Shown piece after piece: positions 16,102 through 25,151 of a stretch of DNA of 64,000 nucleotides. A program made the position numbers and the translations under genes. Positions within the stretch are counted from its first letter, which is position 1; each line of letters starts with the position of its first letter. A model generated the notes under the pieces. The model was not told where the DNA came from and searched no databases. It was given only the letters and a program-made list of their open reading frames with translations. The stretch is from Bacillota bacterium (GTDB lineage Bacteria; Bacillota; Clostridia; Christensenellales; UMGS416): assembly GCA_023398815.1 (NCBI GenBank), contig JAEWRW010000063.1, positions 62,001 to 126,000 on the forward strand. The letters are read 5' to 3'.

Positions 16102-18369
16102 TTATGCCGTTCCCTTGATGTAATCCACTGCCAGGCTGGTGACCGCGCCAGTGGACTCGTTGACCGACCTACAGGCCACCAGCGTCCACACATCGCCTAC
16201 CACGGTCGCGCGGAAGTAATAGTGCAGCTGCGTCGTGCCAGAAGGGGCAGCCCCTTCGCCGGCAACGATGCCGCTCGATACCCGTATGGCGTGGATCGTT
16301 GCGATGGAGCCCTCTGGGCGCACGTCAAAATGGGTGTATGGGGCCTGGCCTGTGACCGTGATGTCCCCCGTGCTCCATGAGCCATCCCACAGGGTCTTTA
16401 TTGGGAGGATTGACACCCCGTCGACAGCAACCGCACCGGCCCCTACGATTTTCTTCCCATGCATGTGGATGTTTTCCCAGGCATTCAGGATCTCGTTGCC
16501 AGCGTCGGCAGCCTGGCGCACCTGAAATGCGGCCGCATTGGCAAGGTTACCGAAGTTCATAACATCGAACGGGGCCATGATCTTGAAATTCACACCATAC
16601 TGCCCGCTGCCAAGATCCTCCCCGGTGGCCGAGAAGGCATCCCCAGCTTCCTGGGTGAACCTGTTGCGCAGATACATGCCCCAGTTGGTCAGCGCCGCCG
16701 CCCAGAAGTCCCCGAGCCGTAGGCCGTTCTGTATGACGGCCCAGCCAGGCTCGACCGCCGCCTCATAGTCACTGCCAACGATGAGGGCCTTTGTGGCCGC
16801 GCCGCTCCCGCCCGCGCCATCACTCCAGACAAACATGCCAGGGGAGTAGGCCACAATCTTGGTGGCGTACACGGTGCCGGTCTTGGGCGCCAGCGCCGTG
16901 CTCTCGGGGGGAACGTTGGTTGCCCGGAGCTGCAAACCATAGCTGTTGCCCTCGGTCAGCCCGGTCAGATCAAAGGAGTTGGCCAGATCGCTCCCGTTTA
17001 GCGTTGCCACAGTCCACGCCCCGCTGGCCAGCTTGTACTCGATGGTGCCGACCTGGTCTGCCTCCTGTGTGCCGCCATACCCGGTGTCCGAAACAGCTAT
17101 GTGCACTTTGGCGGTTGTCTTTCCCCGCTCGATTTTGGTCACCGTGAGCGTCGGCGCCCGGTAGCGCTTCACGGTGAGCGCAGCGCCCGCCGAGTAGGCA
17201 CTCGCTTGCCCTGGCGTGTCCGTTACCTTGCCCTTGACACTGGTCGAAAGATCATCCTTGCCAGTCGTCAGGTTGCCGATGACGGCACTGAGCGCCTTGA
17301 AAGCCGCCGTCACCAGTGCTGCCCCGGAGGCAAGCACAGCACCGGAGGCAAGCACCGCCTGGTATGTCAGATTGTTGGTCGCCCCGGACGCGTCCAGCGC
17401 GTTGCAGGCGCTTGGCTTGGTCATGGTGATGACAATGGTCTCACCCTCAAAAGCCTGGGTGATGGCCGTTCCACCAACCGTCTTGGACAGCACGGGGATG
17501 CCAGGGGCGCTCGGCGGTACCCGGTAGTCCACCACGAACGCGACGATTGCCGAGAAGCCGGAGAAGTAATAGGTCCCGTTGTAAAGCACCCTAGCCTGTA
17601 CGCGGATGCGGAGGTTGGCGCTGTAGAAATACTGCCCGGCCGAAATGCCCAGCCTCGTCAGCATGTTCACGGTGTACTGGCTCACGCCGTTTGCCGTGAC
17701 ATATGACGTGCCCCAGGTGGCCCCGCCATCGGTGCTGATCTGCATCGTGTACGAGATCTTGGAGGCGGAAATCAGCCCGTAGTTGTCCAGGGATGGCGCC
17801 CATGAAAAGGCTTTGCTGTTGGTCTTCACCGTTCCTGGTGCGATCATTTCAGGGGTTGCAAGATCCGGCTCAGCGGCGTGGCAGACGATTGTGACCATCG
17901 GCCGTTTGCTTGCCTCTGCCGTGATGCCCTCGAAAACCATGTATGGCAAGCCAGACGCCCGGTAGAGGCAAAGGCCCTGCGACGCCCCGTCCCGGATGCG
18001 CTCGGCGAAGGCGTTGGGCAGCGTCACCGTGTTGGTGTTGCCAACGCGGAAATTGCCCTGGCTGATGTCCTGCCCATGGTAGAGCGCAGAGGCGGACACG
18101 GCCTCCGTGGTTTTGGAGTACAAGTGATCATAAACGCCAATGTTGCCGTCGGCATCGGTGCCGCCTGTACGCCGGGTGAGCCGCAGGGACACCGCATCGA
18201 TGACCATGCCCTGCAGGGACGCCACGACGTTGTCCAGCCACATCATGCCGTAGTTGTCGCCTGAGACCCCTGGGTTGTACTCGCCCATGTAAAGGTTGTC
18301 GTTGTCTTCCCACCCGGCGCCGTCCCGGTAGTTCTTTGCCTTGGACGGGTAAAACGTGAGCGTTGGCAT
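16102..18369 (-). CDS. Large phage tail fibre protein
   Basis: 755-residue structural protein. Residues 1-150 form a jelly-roll-like module (LTFYPSKAKNYRDGAGW). Two or more fibronectin-III-like beta domains follow (about 155-290 and 400-510, for example SWAPSLDNYGLISASKISY and TEGNSYGLQLRATN), then a C-terminal domain probably exposed for receptor binding. Position between the Tal-like protein and the fibre chaperone fits a host-recognition fibre. No peptidase motif is evident. Confidence 0.78.
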   Translation of the reverse strand: MPTLTFYPSKAKNYRDGAGWEDNDNLYMGEYNPGVSGDNYGMMWLDNVVASLQGMVIDAVSLRLTRRTGGTDADGNIGVYDHLYSKTTEAVSASALYHGQDISQGNFRVGNTNTVTLPNAFAERIRDGASQGLCLYRASGLPYMVFEGITAEASKRPMVTIVCHAAEPDLATPEMIAPGTVKTNSKAFSWAPSLDNYGLISASKISYTMQISTDGGATWGTSYVTANGVSQYTVNMLTRLGISAGQYFYSANLRIRVQARVLYNGTYYFSGFSAIVAFVVDYRVPPSAPGIPVLSKTVGGTAITQAFEGETIVITMTKPSACNALDASGATNNLTYQAVLASGAVLASGAALVTAAFKALSAVIGNLTTGKDDLSTSVKGKVTDTPGQASAYSAGAALTVKRYRAPTLTVTKIERGKTTAKVHIAVSDTGYGGTQEADQVGTIEYKLASGAWTVATLNGSDLANSFDLTGLTEGNSYGLQLRATNVPPESTALAPKTGTVYATKIVAYSPGMFVWSDGAGGSGAATKALIVGSDYEAAVEPGWAVIQNGLRLGDFWAAALTNWGMYLRNRFTQEAGDAFSATGEDLGSGQYGVNFKIMAPFDVMNFGNLANAAAFQVRQAADAGNEILNAWENIHMHGKKIVGAGAVAVDGVSILPIKTLWDGSWSTGDITVTGQAPYTHFDVRPEGSIATIHAIRVSSGIVAGEGAAPSGTTQLHYYFRATVVGDVWTLVACRSVNESTGAVTSLAVDYIKGTA

Positions 18370-18379
18370 GGGTTACCTC

Positions 18380-20119
18380 CTACCCAACAAAGATACCGAT
18401 CCCGGTGCGTGTGCCGATGGCGTAGGTGCGTTGCACCGCCGAAGTCCCGTAATAGTCCCCATCCTTACGAATGGAGCGCCTGAGCGTCAAATCGTCATCG
18501 TACACGTCGATGTACGGATCTCCGCTCTCATCCACCCCCTGCACCATGTGTGCCGCGGTCGGGATGCCCGCCGTCAGCTGTGTGATGGTGCCATAGGCGG
18601 CGATGAGTTGGCCGGCGAAGGCCACCGCCGCGCTCAACGTGCCGGCATTGATGAGGGAGGCGGTGAAGCCGTCGCCCGTGCCGAAGGTCTGCCAGTCATA
18701 CTCCCCATTGCCCAGCTTGGTGTTGGCGATGGCCAGGATTCCGGCCCCCAGCTTTAGGGCCTTGGTGTGCCCCGGGTCCTCAAAGACGAAATTGCCATTG
18801 GCATCGGTGGCAAAACCGGTCACGGTCGCGGCCAGCTGCACCTTGAGCAGGTCGATCATGTACTGGATGCCGCTGTCTGCGTCTCCAGGTGAGATGACGG
18901 TCGCCCTGTCCCACACCCCGGCACGGTCCTTCATATCGGCGAGCTGCTGCTGCAGCACCGACATCGAGCGGCTCAGGTTCGGGATGTAGTTGCCGAGCGT
19001 CACCTTGTTGTCGGTGCTCGTCGATGGAATGCTCACATCCAGTGCAATGACGCGAGCCTCACCCGTGATGGCCGGCGTCACGCTGGTATTGATGACGCGC
19101 ACGGTGTCGCCCAGGCGCACCGCCTCATGCTCGTATCCCGTCAGGCCCTCCAGCACCAGCACATCCATCTCATAGGTTACATTGGGGGTCTTGGCTGCCT
19201 GCAGCGCTTCCCATGTGGCCGTCAGGAGTTCCCCGGCGTCGGTGATGTCGTCGAACTTCACGCACCCTCGGATGTGCCGGCCGGCTGGACCATAGGCAGC
19301 GGCGGCAGCGTCATCCCCAACCCAGTTTTGGCCGGCGGGCTTGTCCACCGGGTCGCCGGAGGCAACCGCCCAGGCCACCTCGTCAAACTCCAGCCGGCGG
19401 CCATATGCCGGATCTTCGCTCTCGCTACCGCCGTCTACTTCCACGCCCTTGCCTCTGCCGACAAGGGCCGTGTATATCCCGCTGCGATCAATCGTCTGTT
19501 TGATCTGGCCGAGATCCTTGGTGAGTTCGAAGCGCTTGCCTGTGTCCGCGCCTCGGCGGGCGAGGATGTCCACATACCGGCCAACGATCACGCCACCCAC
19601 CACCTGCAGGCGGAACCGCAGTTCCCCGCTCCAGGCCGTGGCCACGGCGACGAGGCCCGCCAGCACGCTGGTCTTGTAGATGCGGCAGGACGCCGCGCCA
19701 AGGTTCTCGGCCTGGCCGAGCTGCCAACGGGTCCCGCCCAGCACCTGACTCACTGCCGAGGCAGCCGTGGTGGACGTCGGCCTGACATCGTCCAGCCATT
19801 CCCCCTGCAGCTCACAGAAAGCATGCTCTCCCTCGGCGGTGATCGTGCTGCCGTCCCCGTCCACCCGCTGCGGGCGGGTGATGCGGTACTCCTGCCAGTA
19901 ACCGTCCCGGTCCTGGTAGAGCAGATAGGCGCCATCAGTCACATAGGCCGCATCCTCGTGAGTCGCCGGTATGGTGAGTGTGCAGGTATCCGAGTAGGCA
20001 CCACCGGCCAAGGCCTCCAGCTTGATTCGGAACTCGGCGATTGGACAAGCGCTTAGCAAATCGTTGGAGAGAACGGCCACAAGCTCCTCGGCCTCATTTA
20101 GAACCTTGAGTTGGAACAT
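18380..20119 (-). CDS. Phage minor structural protein / tail-associated (Tal-like) protein
   Basis: 579 residues matching the prophage_tail/minor structural family. The N-terminal gp27-like region (MFQLKVLNEAEELVAVLSN, CTLTIPATHEDAAYVTDGAYLLYQDRDG) forms the baseplate hub. The segment GYEHEAVRLGDTVRVINT and the C-terminal YDDDLTLRRSIRKDG are typical. It follows Dit, as in siphophages with the order TMP, Dit, Tal. No lysozyme or endopeptidase motif is obvious. Confidence 0.85.
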   Translation of the reverse strand: MFQLKVLNEAEELVAVLSNDLLSACPIAEFRIKLEALAGGAYSDTCTLTIPATHEDAAYVTDGAYLLYQDRDGYWQEYRITRPQRVDGDGSTITAEGEHAFCELQGEWLDDVRPTSTTAASAVSQVLGGTRWQLGQAENLGAASCRIYKTSVLAGLVAVATAWSGELRFRLQVVGGVIVGRYVDILARRGADTGKRFELTKDLGQIKQTIDRSGIYTALVGRGKGVEVDGGSESEDPAYGRRLEFDEVAWAVASGDPVDKPAGQNWVGDDAAAAAYGPAGRHIRGCVKFDDITDAGELLTATWEALQAAKTPNVTYEMDVLVLEGLTGYEHEAVRLGDTVRVINTSVTPAITGEARVIALDVSIPSTSTDNKVTLGNYIPNLSRSMSVLQQQLADMKDRAGVWDRATVISPGDADSGIQYMIDLLKVQLAATVTGFATDANGNFVFEDPGHTKALKLGAGILAIANTKLGNGEYDWQTFGTGDGFTASLINAGTLSAAVAFAGQLIAAYGTITQLTAGIPTAAHMVQGVDESGDPYIDVYDDDLTLRRSIRKDGDYYGTSAVQRTYAIGTRTGIGIFVG

Positions 20120-20134
20120 GCCGTGCCCTCCCTC

Positions 20135-20863
20135 CTATAAATAGCGCCTCCGATAGGCCATGGTGGCCGTGGCTGCGCCGTCGGTCGTCATCGTGATGGT
20201 CTGGCTCCCGGTAGGTACGCCGAAGAACAGGGAGTCGAGCGCCACCGCCGGCATGATGGCCGAGCCGTTGCGCGTCACCTTGCCCCTGGCCATGTCAATC
20301 ACCACCACGTCGGCTGCGGCAAAGGTGCCGGCCAGTTGGATGTGCTGACCGCTCTCCTGGTGCAGCACCAGCAGCGATGTGCCCGGTGCCGAGTACGTGA
20401 CCGTAATGACCGGGTAGAAGTGCATCTGCGTGCCGTAGTCCACCGCCGTGCCGTTGATTGTGGCGGTTTGCTCCACCGTATCCTCGGCGAAAGGCTGGGC
20501 CGAGAAGGTGAATTCGAATTGCCCCGTGACCGAGACAATATCGAGCCCCACCGCATCGTAGACCCTGCCCGTCCAGCGCTTGCCCGGGTCATCGTCAAAG
20601 ATGAGCTCCGTCGCACTGGCCAGCCATGCCGCGATGCCACGCGCTGCGCTCCGCATCGCCGGGAGCGTCGACGCCTGGATGGTGCAGGTCAGCACGAAAG
20701 TGCGCTTGCCGAATACTGGATCGCCATACTCAAACGTGCCATGCCGGCCCGGGACGGCAAGTTCTTTCGCCTCCCGGCCCGGCATGAGCTCCCGCTGCGA
20801 CTTGCACAGGATGCCATAGGCGTCGCTGTGGATGCCATTGAGAGTGAACCCTAGACCGATCAT
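20135..20863 (-). CDS. Distal tail protein (Dit), Sipho_tail family
   Basis: 242-residue distal tail protein forming the hexameric hub between tail tube and baseplate. Characteristic features are the N-terminal LGFTLNGIHSDAYGI, the PGRHGTFEYGD segment, and a C-terminal galectin-like half (HLAGTFAAADVVVIDMARGKV-type). It overlaps the tape-measure gene stop by 4 bases. Confidence 0.88.
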   Translation of the reverse strand: MIGLGFTLNGIHSDAYGILCKSQRELMPGREAKELAVPGRHGTFEYGDPVFGKRTFVLTCTIQASTLPAMRSAARGIAAWLASATELIFDDDPGKRWTGRVYDAVGLDIVSVTGQFEFTFSAQPFAEDTVEQTATINGTAVDYGTQMHFYPVITVTYSAPGTSLLVLHQESGQHIQLAGTFAAADVVVIDMARGKVTRNGSAIMPAVALDSLFFGVPTGSQTITMTTDGAATATMAYRRRYL

Positions 20864-22581
20864 GCTATCCCTCCCGCGCGGCTGTACCGCGCCTCATTGA
20901 GTGACAGCTGCTCCGCGATCATGCGGACAAACTGCTGCATGCCGTTGTTCCCCACGATGGTTACAGGGGCGTTGAACTGCAGGGTAACGCCGCCGCCCAC
21001 CTTGTCCAGTGGCCGCACCTCGGCGCCCCGGGGCAAGTTCAGAACTTCCGGGCCGGCGTCGCCGACGATGGCAGAGCCGGCGCGGGACACAATGCCGCCC
21101 TTCGCCAGCAGCGGGATCTCCCGCAGGTTGATGGATTTGCCGCCCAACCCCGGGACCCAGTCCGGTATTTTAAGGCCGTTCAGGCCCCGAATCATGGTGT
21201 TGATGGCCCGGATGACGTAGTTCACAGGGGCCTTTGCCACCGCTTTTAGGCCGTTGAAGGCGTTGGCGAAGATGTCCTTCACGTTCTGCCAGGCCGCGCT
21301 CCAGTTTCCGGTAAAGACGTTCTTCACAAAGTCGATGAGCAGCGTGAAGTGGGTCTTCACCGCCTCAATGATCGGCTGCAGGCCCTTGAATGCCTGCGTT
21401 AGGTTGTCACGCAGCGCCCCGCCGAGGGTTCGGATCACGGCCGTCAAAGGCGGCATGATCACGTTGAGGAGCTTCATGAGCGGGGTGATGATGGCATCGA
21501 GGAGCTGCAGCAGCGGGGGCAGGATGGCCTCGATGATCGGCATGATGATGGGCAGAAGCGTGTTGAGCAGCTCCACCAATACCGGTACCAACTGCTCGAC
21601 GATCTGCACGATGTACGGCAGGAGCTGGGTGATGAGGTCGAGGATCGGCGGTAGCACCTGTTCTACGATCATCTGGAACAGTGGCATCAATGCGAGTGCC
21701 ATGTCCAGCAGCGGGGGTAACAGAGTTTGGATCAGCTGTAGGAGCACAGGGGCGATTGTCTGCAATAGGTTTGCAAGGATGGGCATCATCTGGTCAATGA
21801 TCGGCTGCAGCGTGGGCATGAGCGCCAGGATGGCCGTTGCCATCTGCTGCACTATGGGGATCAACGCCGTTCCCAGTTGATTGAATAAACCTTCTGCCGC
21901 GCCTTTTAAGGTGTCGATGGTGTCGCCCAGGTTGTCCCCCGCGGTGACTGCCTCATCACTCATGATCATGCCCATCTCGTGGGCCTTGTCCATGAGGCCC
22001 TGCACCGAGCCCTTAGTGTCGTTGAGCATAGGCAGCATTTCCTGCCCCTGCTTGCCAAAAAGCTGCTGGGCAAGGCGGGCTTTCTCAAACCCGGCCGGCA
22101 TCTCCTGCAGTGCCATGACGGTCTTTTTGAAGATCTCCTGCTGGGAGAGGTTCTTTGTGTCCTCCAGCGTAATGCCGAGCTTACCTAGGAGTTCAGCACC
22201 CTTCCCGCTCCCCGCGGCCATCTCCGACACGTTTTTGGTCAGCGTTTTCATGCCGGTCGACATGCTCTCAATACTAACGCCGTTTTGCTTGAGCACGTAA
22301 TCCCATTCTTGGTATTCCGTTTTGCTCATACCCAGCCGCTGGGACATGTCATTGATGGTGGACGCGGTATCTGCCGTTTTGAGCGCGACGCCCGTCAGCG
22401 CTGTCCCGGCGGCCACAGCAGCCCCGCCAAGGATCGCGGCGCCCTTCCCGACCGCCGCGAAACCCTTGCCGAGTTTGCTTCCAAGTCCTTCACCCTTTTT
22501 CGTGGTGTCATCGATGGCCTTGTTGGCCTTGTCGTTGTCAATGAAAACCTCGCCGAATAGGCTGAAAATCGACGTTGCCAC
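20860..22581 (-). CDS. Tail tape measure protein
   Basis: 573 residues. The N-terminal region has a KTADTASTINDMSQRLGMS motif characteristic of tape measures. A long run of Pro/Ile/Leu-rich amphipathic helices follows (about 230-390, repeats such as LPILLPPLLDMALALMP), then a C-terminal domain ending in a GDAGPEVLNLPRGAEV motif. It fixes tail length and is ejected with DNA. If about 0.15 nm per residue applies, the tail would be near 85 nm; this is a rough inference. Confidence 0.92.
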   Translation of the reverse strand: MATSIFSLFGEVFIDNDKANKAIDDTTKKGEGLGSKLGKGFAAVGKGAAILGGAAVAAGTALTGVALKTADTASTINDMSQRLGMSKTEYQEWDYVLKQNGVSIESMSTGMKTLTKNVSEMAAGSGKGAELLGKLGITLEDTKNLSQQEIFKKTVMALQEMPAGFEKARLAQQLFGKQGQEMLPMLNDTKGSVQGLMDKAHEMGMIMSDEAVTAGDNLGDTIDTLKGAAEGLFNQLGTALIPIVQQMATAILALMPTLQPIIDQMMPILANLLQTIAPVLLQLIQTLLPPLLDMALALMPLFQMIVEQVLPPILDLITQLLPYIVQIVEQLVPVLVELLNTLLPIIMPIIEAILPPLLQLLDAIITPLMKLLNVIMPPLTAVIRTLGGALRDNLTQAFKGLQPIIEAVKTHFTLLIDFVKNVFTGNWSAAWQNVKDIFANAFNGLKAVAKAPVNYVIRAINTMIRGLNGLKIPDWVPGLGGKSINLREIPLLAKGGIVSRAGSAIVGDAGPEVLNLPRGAEVRPLDKVGGGVTLQFNAPVTIVGNNGMQQFVRMIAEQLSLNEARYSRAGGIA

Positions 22582-22598
22582 GGGGTTCGCCCTCCCTT

Positions 22599-23158
22599 TT
22601 ACAGGTTGAATGCCCTCCGGATATCCTGGATATCACGGTCCGAGCCCTTGGGCTGCCCCGCTTGCGGCAGCCCTGATACGTTCACGTTCAGTAGCTGCAG
22701 CAAAACCTCGTTGATTACCTCGTTGAGAACTTGCTGTTTCGCCTCCGCGACCATCGCAGAGGAAAGAAAATCTGGCAGAAGGGCGATTTCCACATCTGCC
22801 AGATAGTTGAGATCGTAGTGAGCTGCGAGGATGCGGATTACTTCCGGCCAGCCAACCCCGCAGCAGATCTGAAAAAATCGGAGAATCCCGGCTCCGAAAA
22901 CAGCTCTTTGAGGGTGGAGAGCGGGTCCATCTCCAGCGCCTCCTCGAAGGACACGCCCTTGTAGGCCGCCACGAGCTTCACCAGGTCATCGGCAACGTCC
23001 TCCACCTTGGGCAAAATCATGCCCACGATTGTGATGCCCACCTGCTCGGCGGCATTTTCATCGTGGATGTCGATCCCCTTCAATTGCTCCACCATCGCCT
23101 GCGTGTCCAGGCGCTTGAGCACCCCGCCCAGCGGCTTCACCATCTTAAATGTCAGCAT
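22599..23158 (-). CDS. Tail assembly chaperone GT, made by -1 frameshift
   Basis: Predicted 186-residue fusion. The first 96 residues are shared with the shorter G protein. After slipping one base back at the heptamer TTTTTTC (22877-22871), reading continues through QICCGVGWPEVIRIL, then HYDLNYLADVEIALLP, to the stop at 22599. No good ribosome site serves the second part alone, and the joined frame is open without interruption. As in lambda gpG/gpGT, the pair would chaperone the tape measure encoded immediately downstream. Confidence 0.8.
22838..23158 (-). CDS. Tail assembly chaperone G
   Basis: 106-residue helical protein, the unshifted product. It starts at ATG 23158, which overlaps the major tail protein stop as ATGA and has GGGAGGTG upstream. 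Contents LPKVEDVADDLVKLVAAYKG and FEEALEMDPLSTLKELF are typical of short helical chaperones between tail tube and tape-measure genes. Confidence 0.85.
   Translation of the reverse strand: MLTFKMVKPLGGVLKRLDTQAMVEQLKGIDIHDENAAEQVGITIVGMILPKVEDVADDLVKLVAAYKGVSFEEALEMDPLSTLKELFSEPGFSDFFRSAAGLAGRK
22871..22877 (-). promoter_or_regulatory. Programmed -1 ribosomal frameshift site
   Basis: Slippery heptamer T-TTT-TTC on the minus strand in the codons Asp-Phe-Phe near the end of the G frame. It allows tandem re-pairing at -1 and yields the GT fusion. Confidence 0.8.
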
Positions 23159-23721
23159 CACGCACCTCCCGCATAGTCTTCAGGGCCCACGGTGTCATCC
23201 TCGATCTTATAGATGTTCTCTGAAAGATCAGCCGGGTTCCAATGGGCATTGAGTTGCAGGTCGACGGCCGTCTCGCCCTTGTCGGTGGTGGAGAGGGTCA
23301 GCCCGCCGGCCGCCAGCGCGTTCTTGATGGTGATCTTGGTGTACTTGCTGCTGGCGTTGCGCTTGCCAAAGGCGGTGACGTTGGTGAGGTACCGCGCGTC
23401 CGGGATGACACCGCCCGGCGTGTTGGTGATGGCGGTGGTGGTCTTGGTGGCGGCTCCGAGCGCCAGGTTCAGGTTGTCCAACGAGGTCTCCAGCGTGGAC
23501 ACCTTGAGGTAGGCGTCAATCCCGTCAACGACCTCCATGCCCTTGGTCATCCCGCGGGAGCCGTCATACTCGATCTGGCGCACATTCTCCGTGACGGCGA
23601 ACTCCACGCCGCCCTTGGTGATGCCAATCTCGCGCTGGGTGGCGAGGCCGTAATCGGCGAAGACAATGGCAGCGTCCAGGATGATGTTCTCCCGCTGCAC
23701 CTGGGTGATGTTTCTGATCAT
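23158..23721 (-). CDS. Major tail (tube) protein
   Basis: 187 residues, beta-rich, with GITKGGVEFAVTENVRQIEYDG near the N-terminus and ALGAATKTTTA in the middle. Position between tail-completion genes and the chaperone pair marks it as the tube subunit of a long non-contractile tail. No sheath gene exists, so the phage is a siphovirus. Confidence 0.85.
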   Translation of the reverse strand: MIRNITQVQRENIILDAAIVFADYGLATQREIGITKGGVEFAVTENVRQIEYDGSRGMTKGMEVVDGIDAYLKVSTLETSLDNLNLALGAATKTTTAITNTPGGVIPDARYLTNVTAFGKRNASSKYTKITIKNALAAGGLTLSTTDKGETAVDLQLNAHWNPADLSENIYKIEDDTVGPEDYAGGA

Positions 23722-23724
23722 GAT

Positions 23725-24111
23725 TCATCCCTCCCTGTAAATTCGCATGCTGTAGGTAACCCGCCGGTGGCGGATCGTTCTGTCAGGGTCTTCGACCGGC
23801 ACGCAGCTATCCAGCGCCAGAGCGACGTAGCCGCCCGGCAGCTCAATGCGCCTCTTGTTGAGGCCCGTAGGGTACAGCCGGTCGCCGTCGCCGGCGTCGG
23901 CCTCGATGAGGTCATCCAGCGCCGCGGTGGACTTGCCTTGGCTCCAGTAGTCCAGCTCCAGAAAGGTAACCTCGGCGACCTCATCGTCGAAGCTGGAGCC
24001 GAAGCTGCCCACCCGGTATGGATAGGCCACCTGCTCCGGCGATTCCTCGAAGTAGAAAGAAGCGCCGAGGGCCGCCCGCAGCGCTTCCTTGATCTCGTTG
24101 CGGATGCTCAT
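23725..24111 (-). CDS. Tail completion / tail terminator protein (gp17-like)
   Basis: 128-residue protein with the DUF3168/tail-completion layout: an N-terminal helix IRNEIKEALRAALG, strand PYRVGSFGSSF and FLELDYWSQGKSTAALDDLIEADAG. It would cap the tail tube for joining to the head. It overlaps the HK97-gp10-like gene by 4 bases. Confidence 0.75.
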   Translation of the reverse strand: MSIRNEIKEALRAALGASFYFEESPEQVAYPYRVGSFGSSFDDEVAEVTFLELDYWSQGKSTAALDDLIEADAGDGDRLYPTGLNKRRIELPGGYVALALDSCVPVEDPDRTIRHRRVTYSMRIYREG

Positions 24112-24545
24112 TCGGGTTCCACCTCCTCATCCACGTCCTGGAAGCTGTCCAGGTTGACAATGCCGGGCAGGAACTCGGCCTGCGCCCGGCGGATGGCCTC
24201 GATGTTCTCCACGGTCGGCGCTTTCAGGAAAGACACCGGCCTGTTGTGAATGGAACCGAATTCCACAAGGTGTGCACGGCTGCCGGCGGGCGCCAGCCCC
24301 TTGGCCTTCGCCTTTTTGGCGTTGTAGACGCCCACTTCCAGCTTGACCTCGCCGGTCTTTTTGTTCACACGCACCCAGGTGGCAATCACCTTCTGCAGAT
24401 CGCCGGACTCAACGGGCACGGCCGCCTTGGCCGCTTCCTTGAGGATCTTCGCCGACTTGCGCAGCGCCTTCTTAATCTGCTCCAGCATGCCGTTTTTAGC
24501 GCTCTCCGCCTTGCTTTCAAACTTGACGGTACTCTTACCGGCCAA
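24108..24545 (-). CDS. HK97 gp10-family head-tail joining protein
   Basis: 145 residues. The helical N-terminus SAKNGMLEQIKKALRKSAKILKE precedes AVPVESGDLQKVI and HLVEFGSIHNRPVSFLKAP, which are conserved blocks of the HK97-gp10 family. It is a neck/tail-connector component made between head closure and tail terminator genes. Confidence 0.88.
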   Translation of the reverse strand: MAGKSTVKFESKAESAKNGMLEQIKKALRKSAKILKEAAKAAVPVESGDLQKVIATWVRVNKKTGEVKLEVGVYNAKKAKAKGLAPAGSRAHLVEFGSIHNRPVSFLKAPTVENIEAIRRAQAEFLPGIVNLDSFQDVDEEVEPE

Positions 24546-24854
24546 TTACCTCACCCCTCGGCTGCAAACCAGCTCCAGCGTCTCGCCATCCTTGCTGTAG
24601 GTGCGAATCACGGTATACCGCTGGTCCTCGTGCAGCAGGGCTTGCTCGTCCTGGTAGTCGGCGGCCCGTATGATGAACATGATTTCCGGCTTCATGCCGG
24701 CCGTCTGGGCGGCGTAGAACTCGCTCTGCCGCACACTCTGGCGGTCTGCAAACACCTGCCGGGCCGTTTCGGTCTGGGTGATCTCCCCGCGGGCGTCCGT
24801 GCCCTCTACGGTGGAGAGCAGCTCAAGTGTCTGATTCCATAGCATCTGCTGCAC
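24546..24854 (-). CDS. Head closure / head-tail adaptor (SPP1 gp16-like)
   Basis: 102 residues, small beta-barrel type: LLSTVEGTDARGEITQTE, VRQSEFYAAQTAGMKPEIMFIIR and DYQDEQALLHEDQRYTVIRTY, blocks typical of phage head-tail joining proteins. It starts 1 base after the gp6-like connector stop. Confidence 0.85.
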   Translation of the reverse strand: MQQMLWNQTLELLSTVEGTDARGEITQTETARQVFADRQSVRQSEFYAAQTAGMKPEIMFIIRAADYQDEQALLHEDQRYTVIRTYSKDGETLELVCSRGVR

Positions 24855-24855
24855 C

Positions 24856-25131
24856 TCAGGTGTATTCCGTCGACATGGTCAGATGGTTTCGGATGGACTC
24901 ATAGCTGCGCTGCAAGCGTTCGGCATCGGGGTTGTTCCACCCAAAATTCGCCTTGCAATAGACAAGAATTGCCCGCTTAATGAGCGGATCAGCCTCATCG
25001 TTTGCCTTTTCGTACGAAACGCCGCACAACACCATGTCCGCCCTAGCCTCTGCGATTAGCCCGGAAACCTCAAAGTCAAAGGAGGTGCTGCCGATTCGCA
25101 GCACCCCCTTGGCGTCGTCCAATATGGCCAT
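24856..25131 (-). CDS. Head-tail connector (gp6-like)
   Basis: 91 helical residues, with FEVSGLIAEARADMVLCGV and KRAILVYCKANFGWNNPDAER, matching the phage gp6-like connector family that forms the ring below the portal. It lies 20 bases after the capsid gene. Confidence 0.87.
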   Translation of the reverse strand: MAILDDAKGVLRIGSTSFDFEVSGLIAEARADMVLCGVSYEKANDEADPLIKRAILVYCKANFGWNNPDAERLQRSYESIRNHLTMSTEYT

Positions 25132-25151
25132 GGCTCACCTCATCCGGCAGC

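Noticed and set aside
22599..22793. Independent 64-residue gene in the tail module
   Set aside because: The GTG start has no ribosome site and the frame continues upstream to a classic -1 slippery site.
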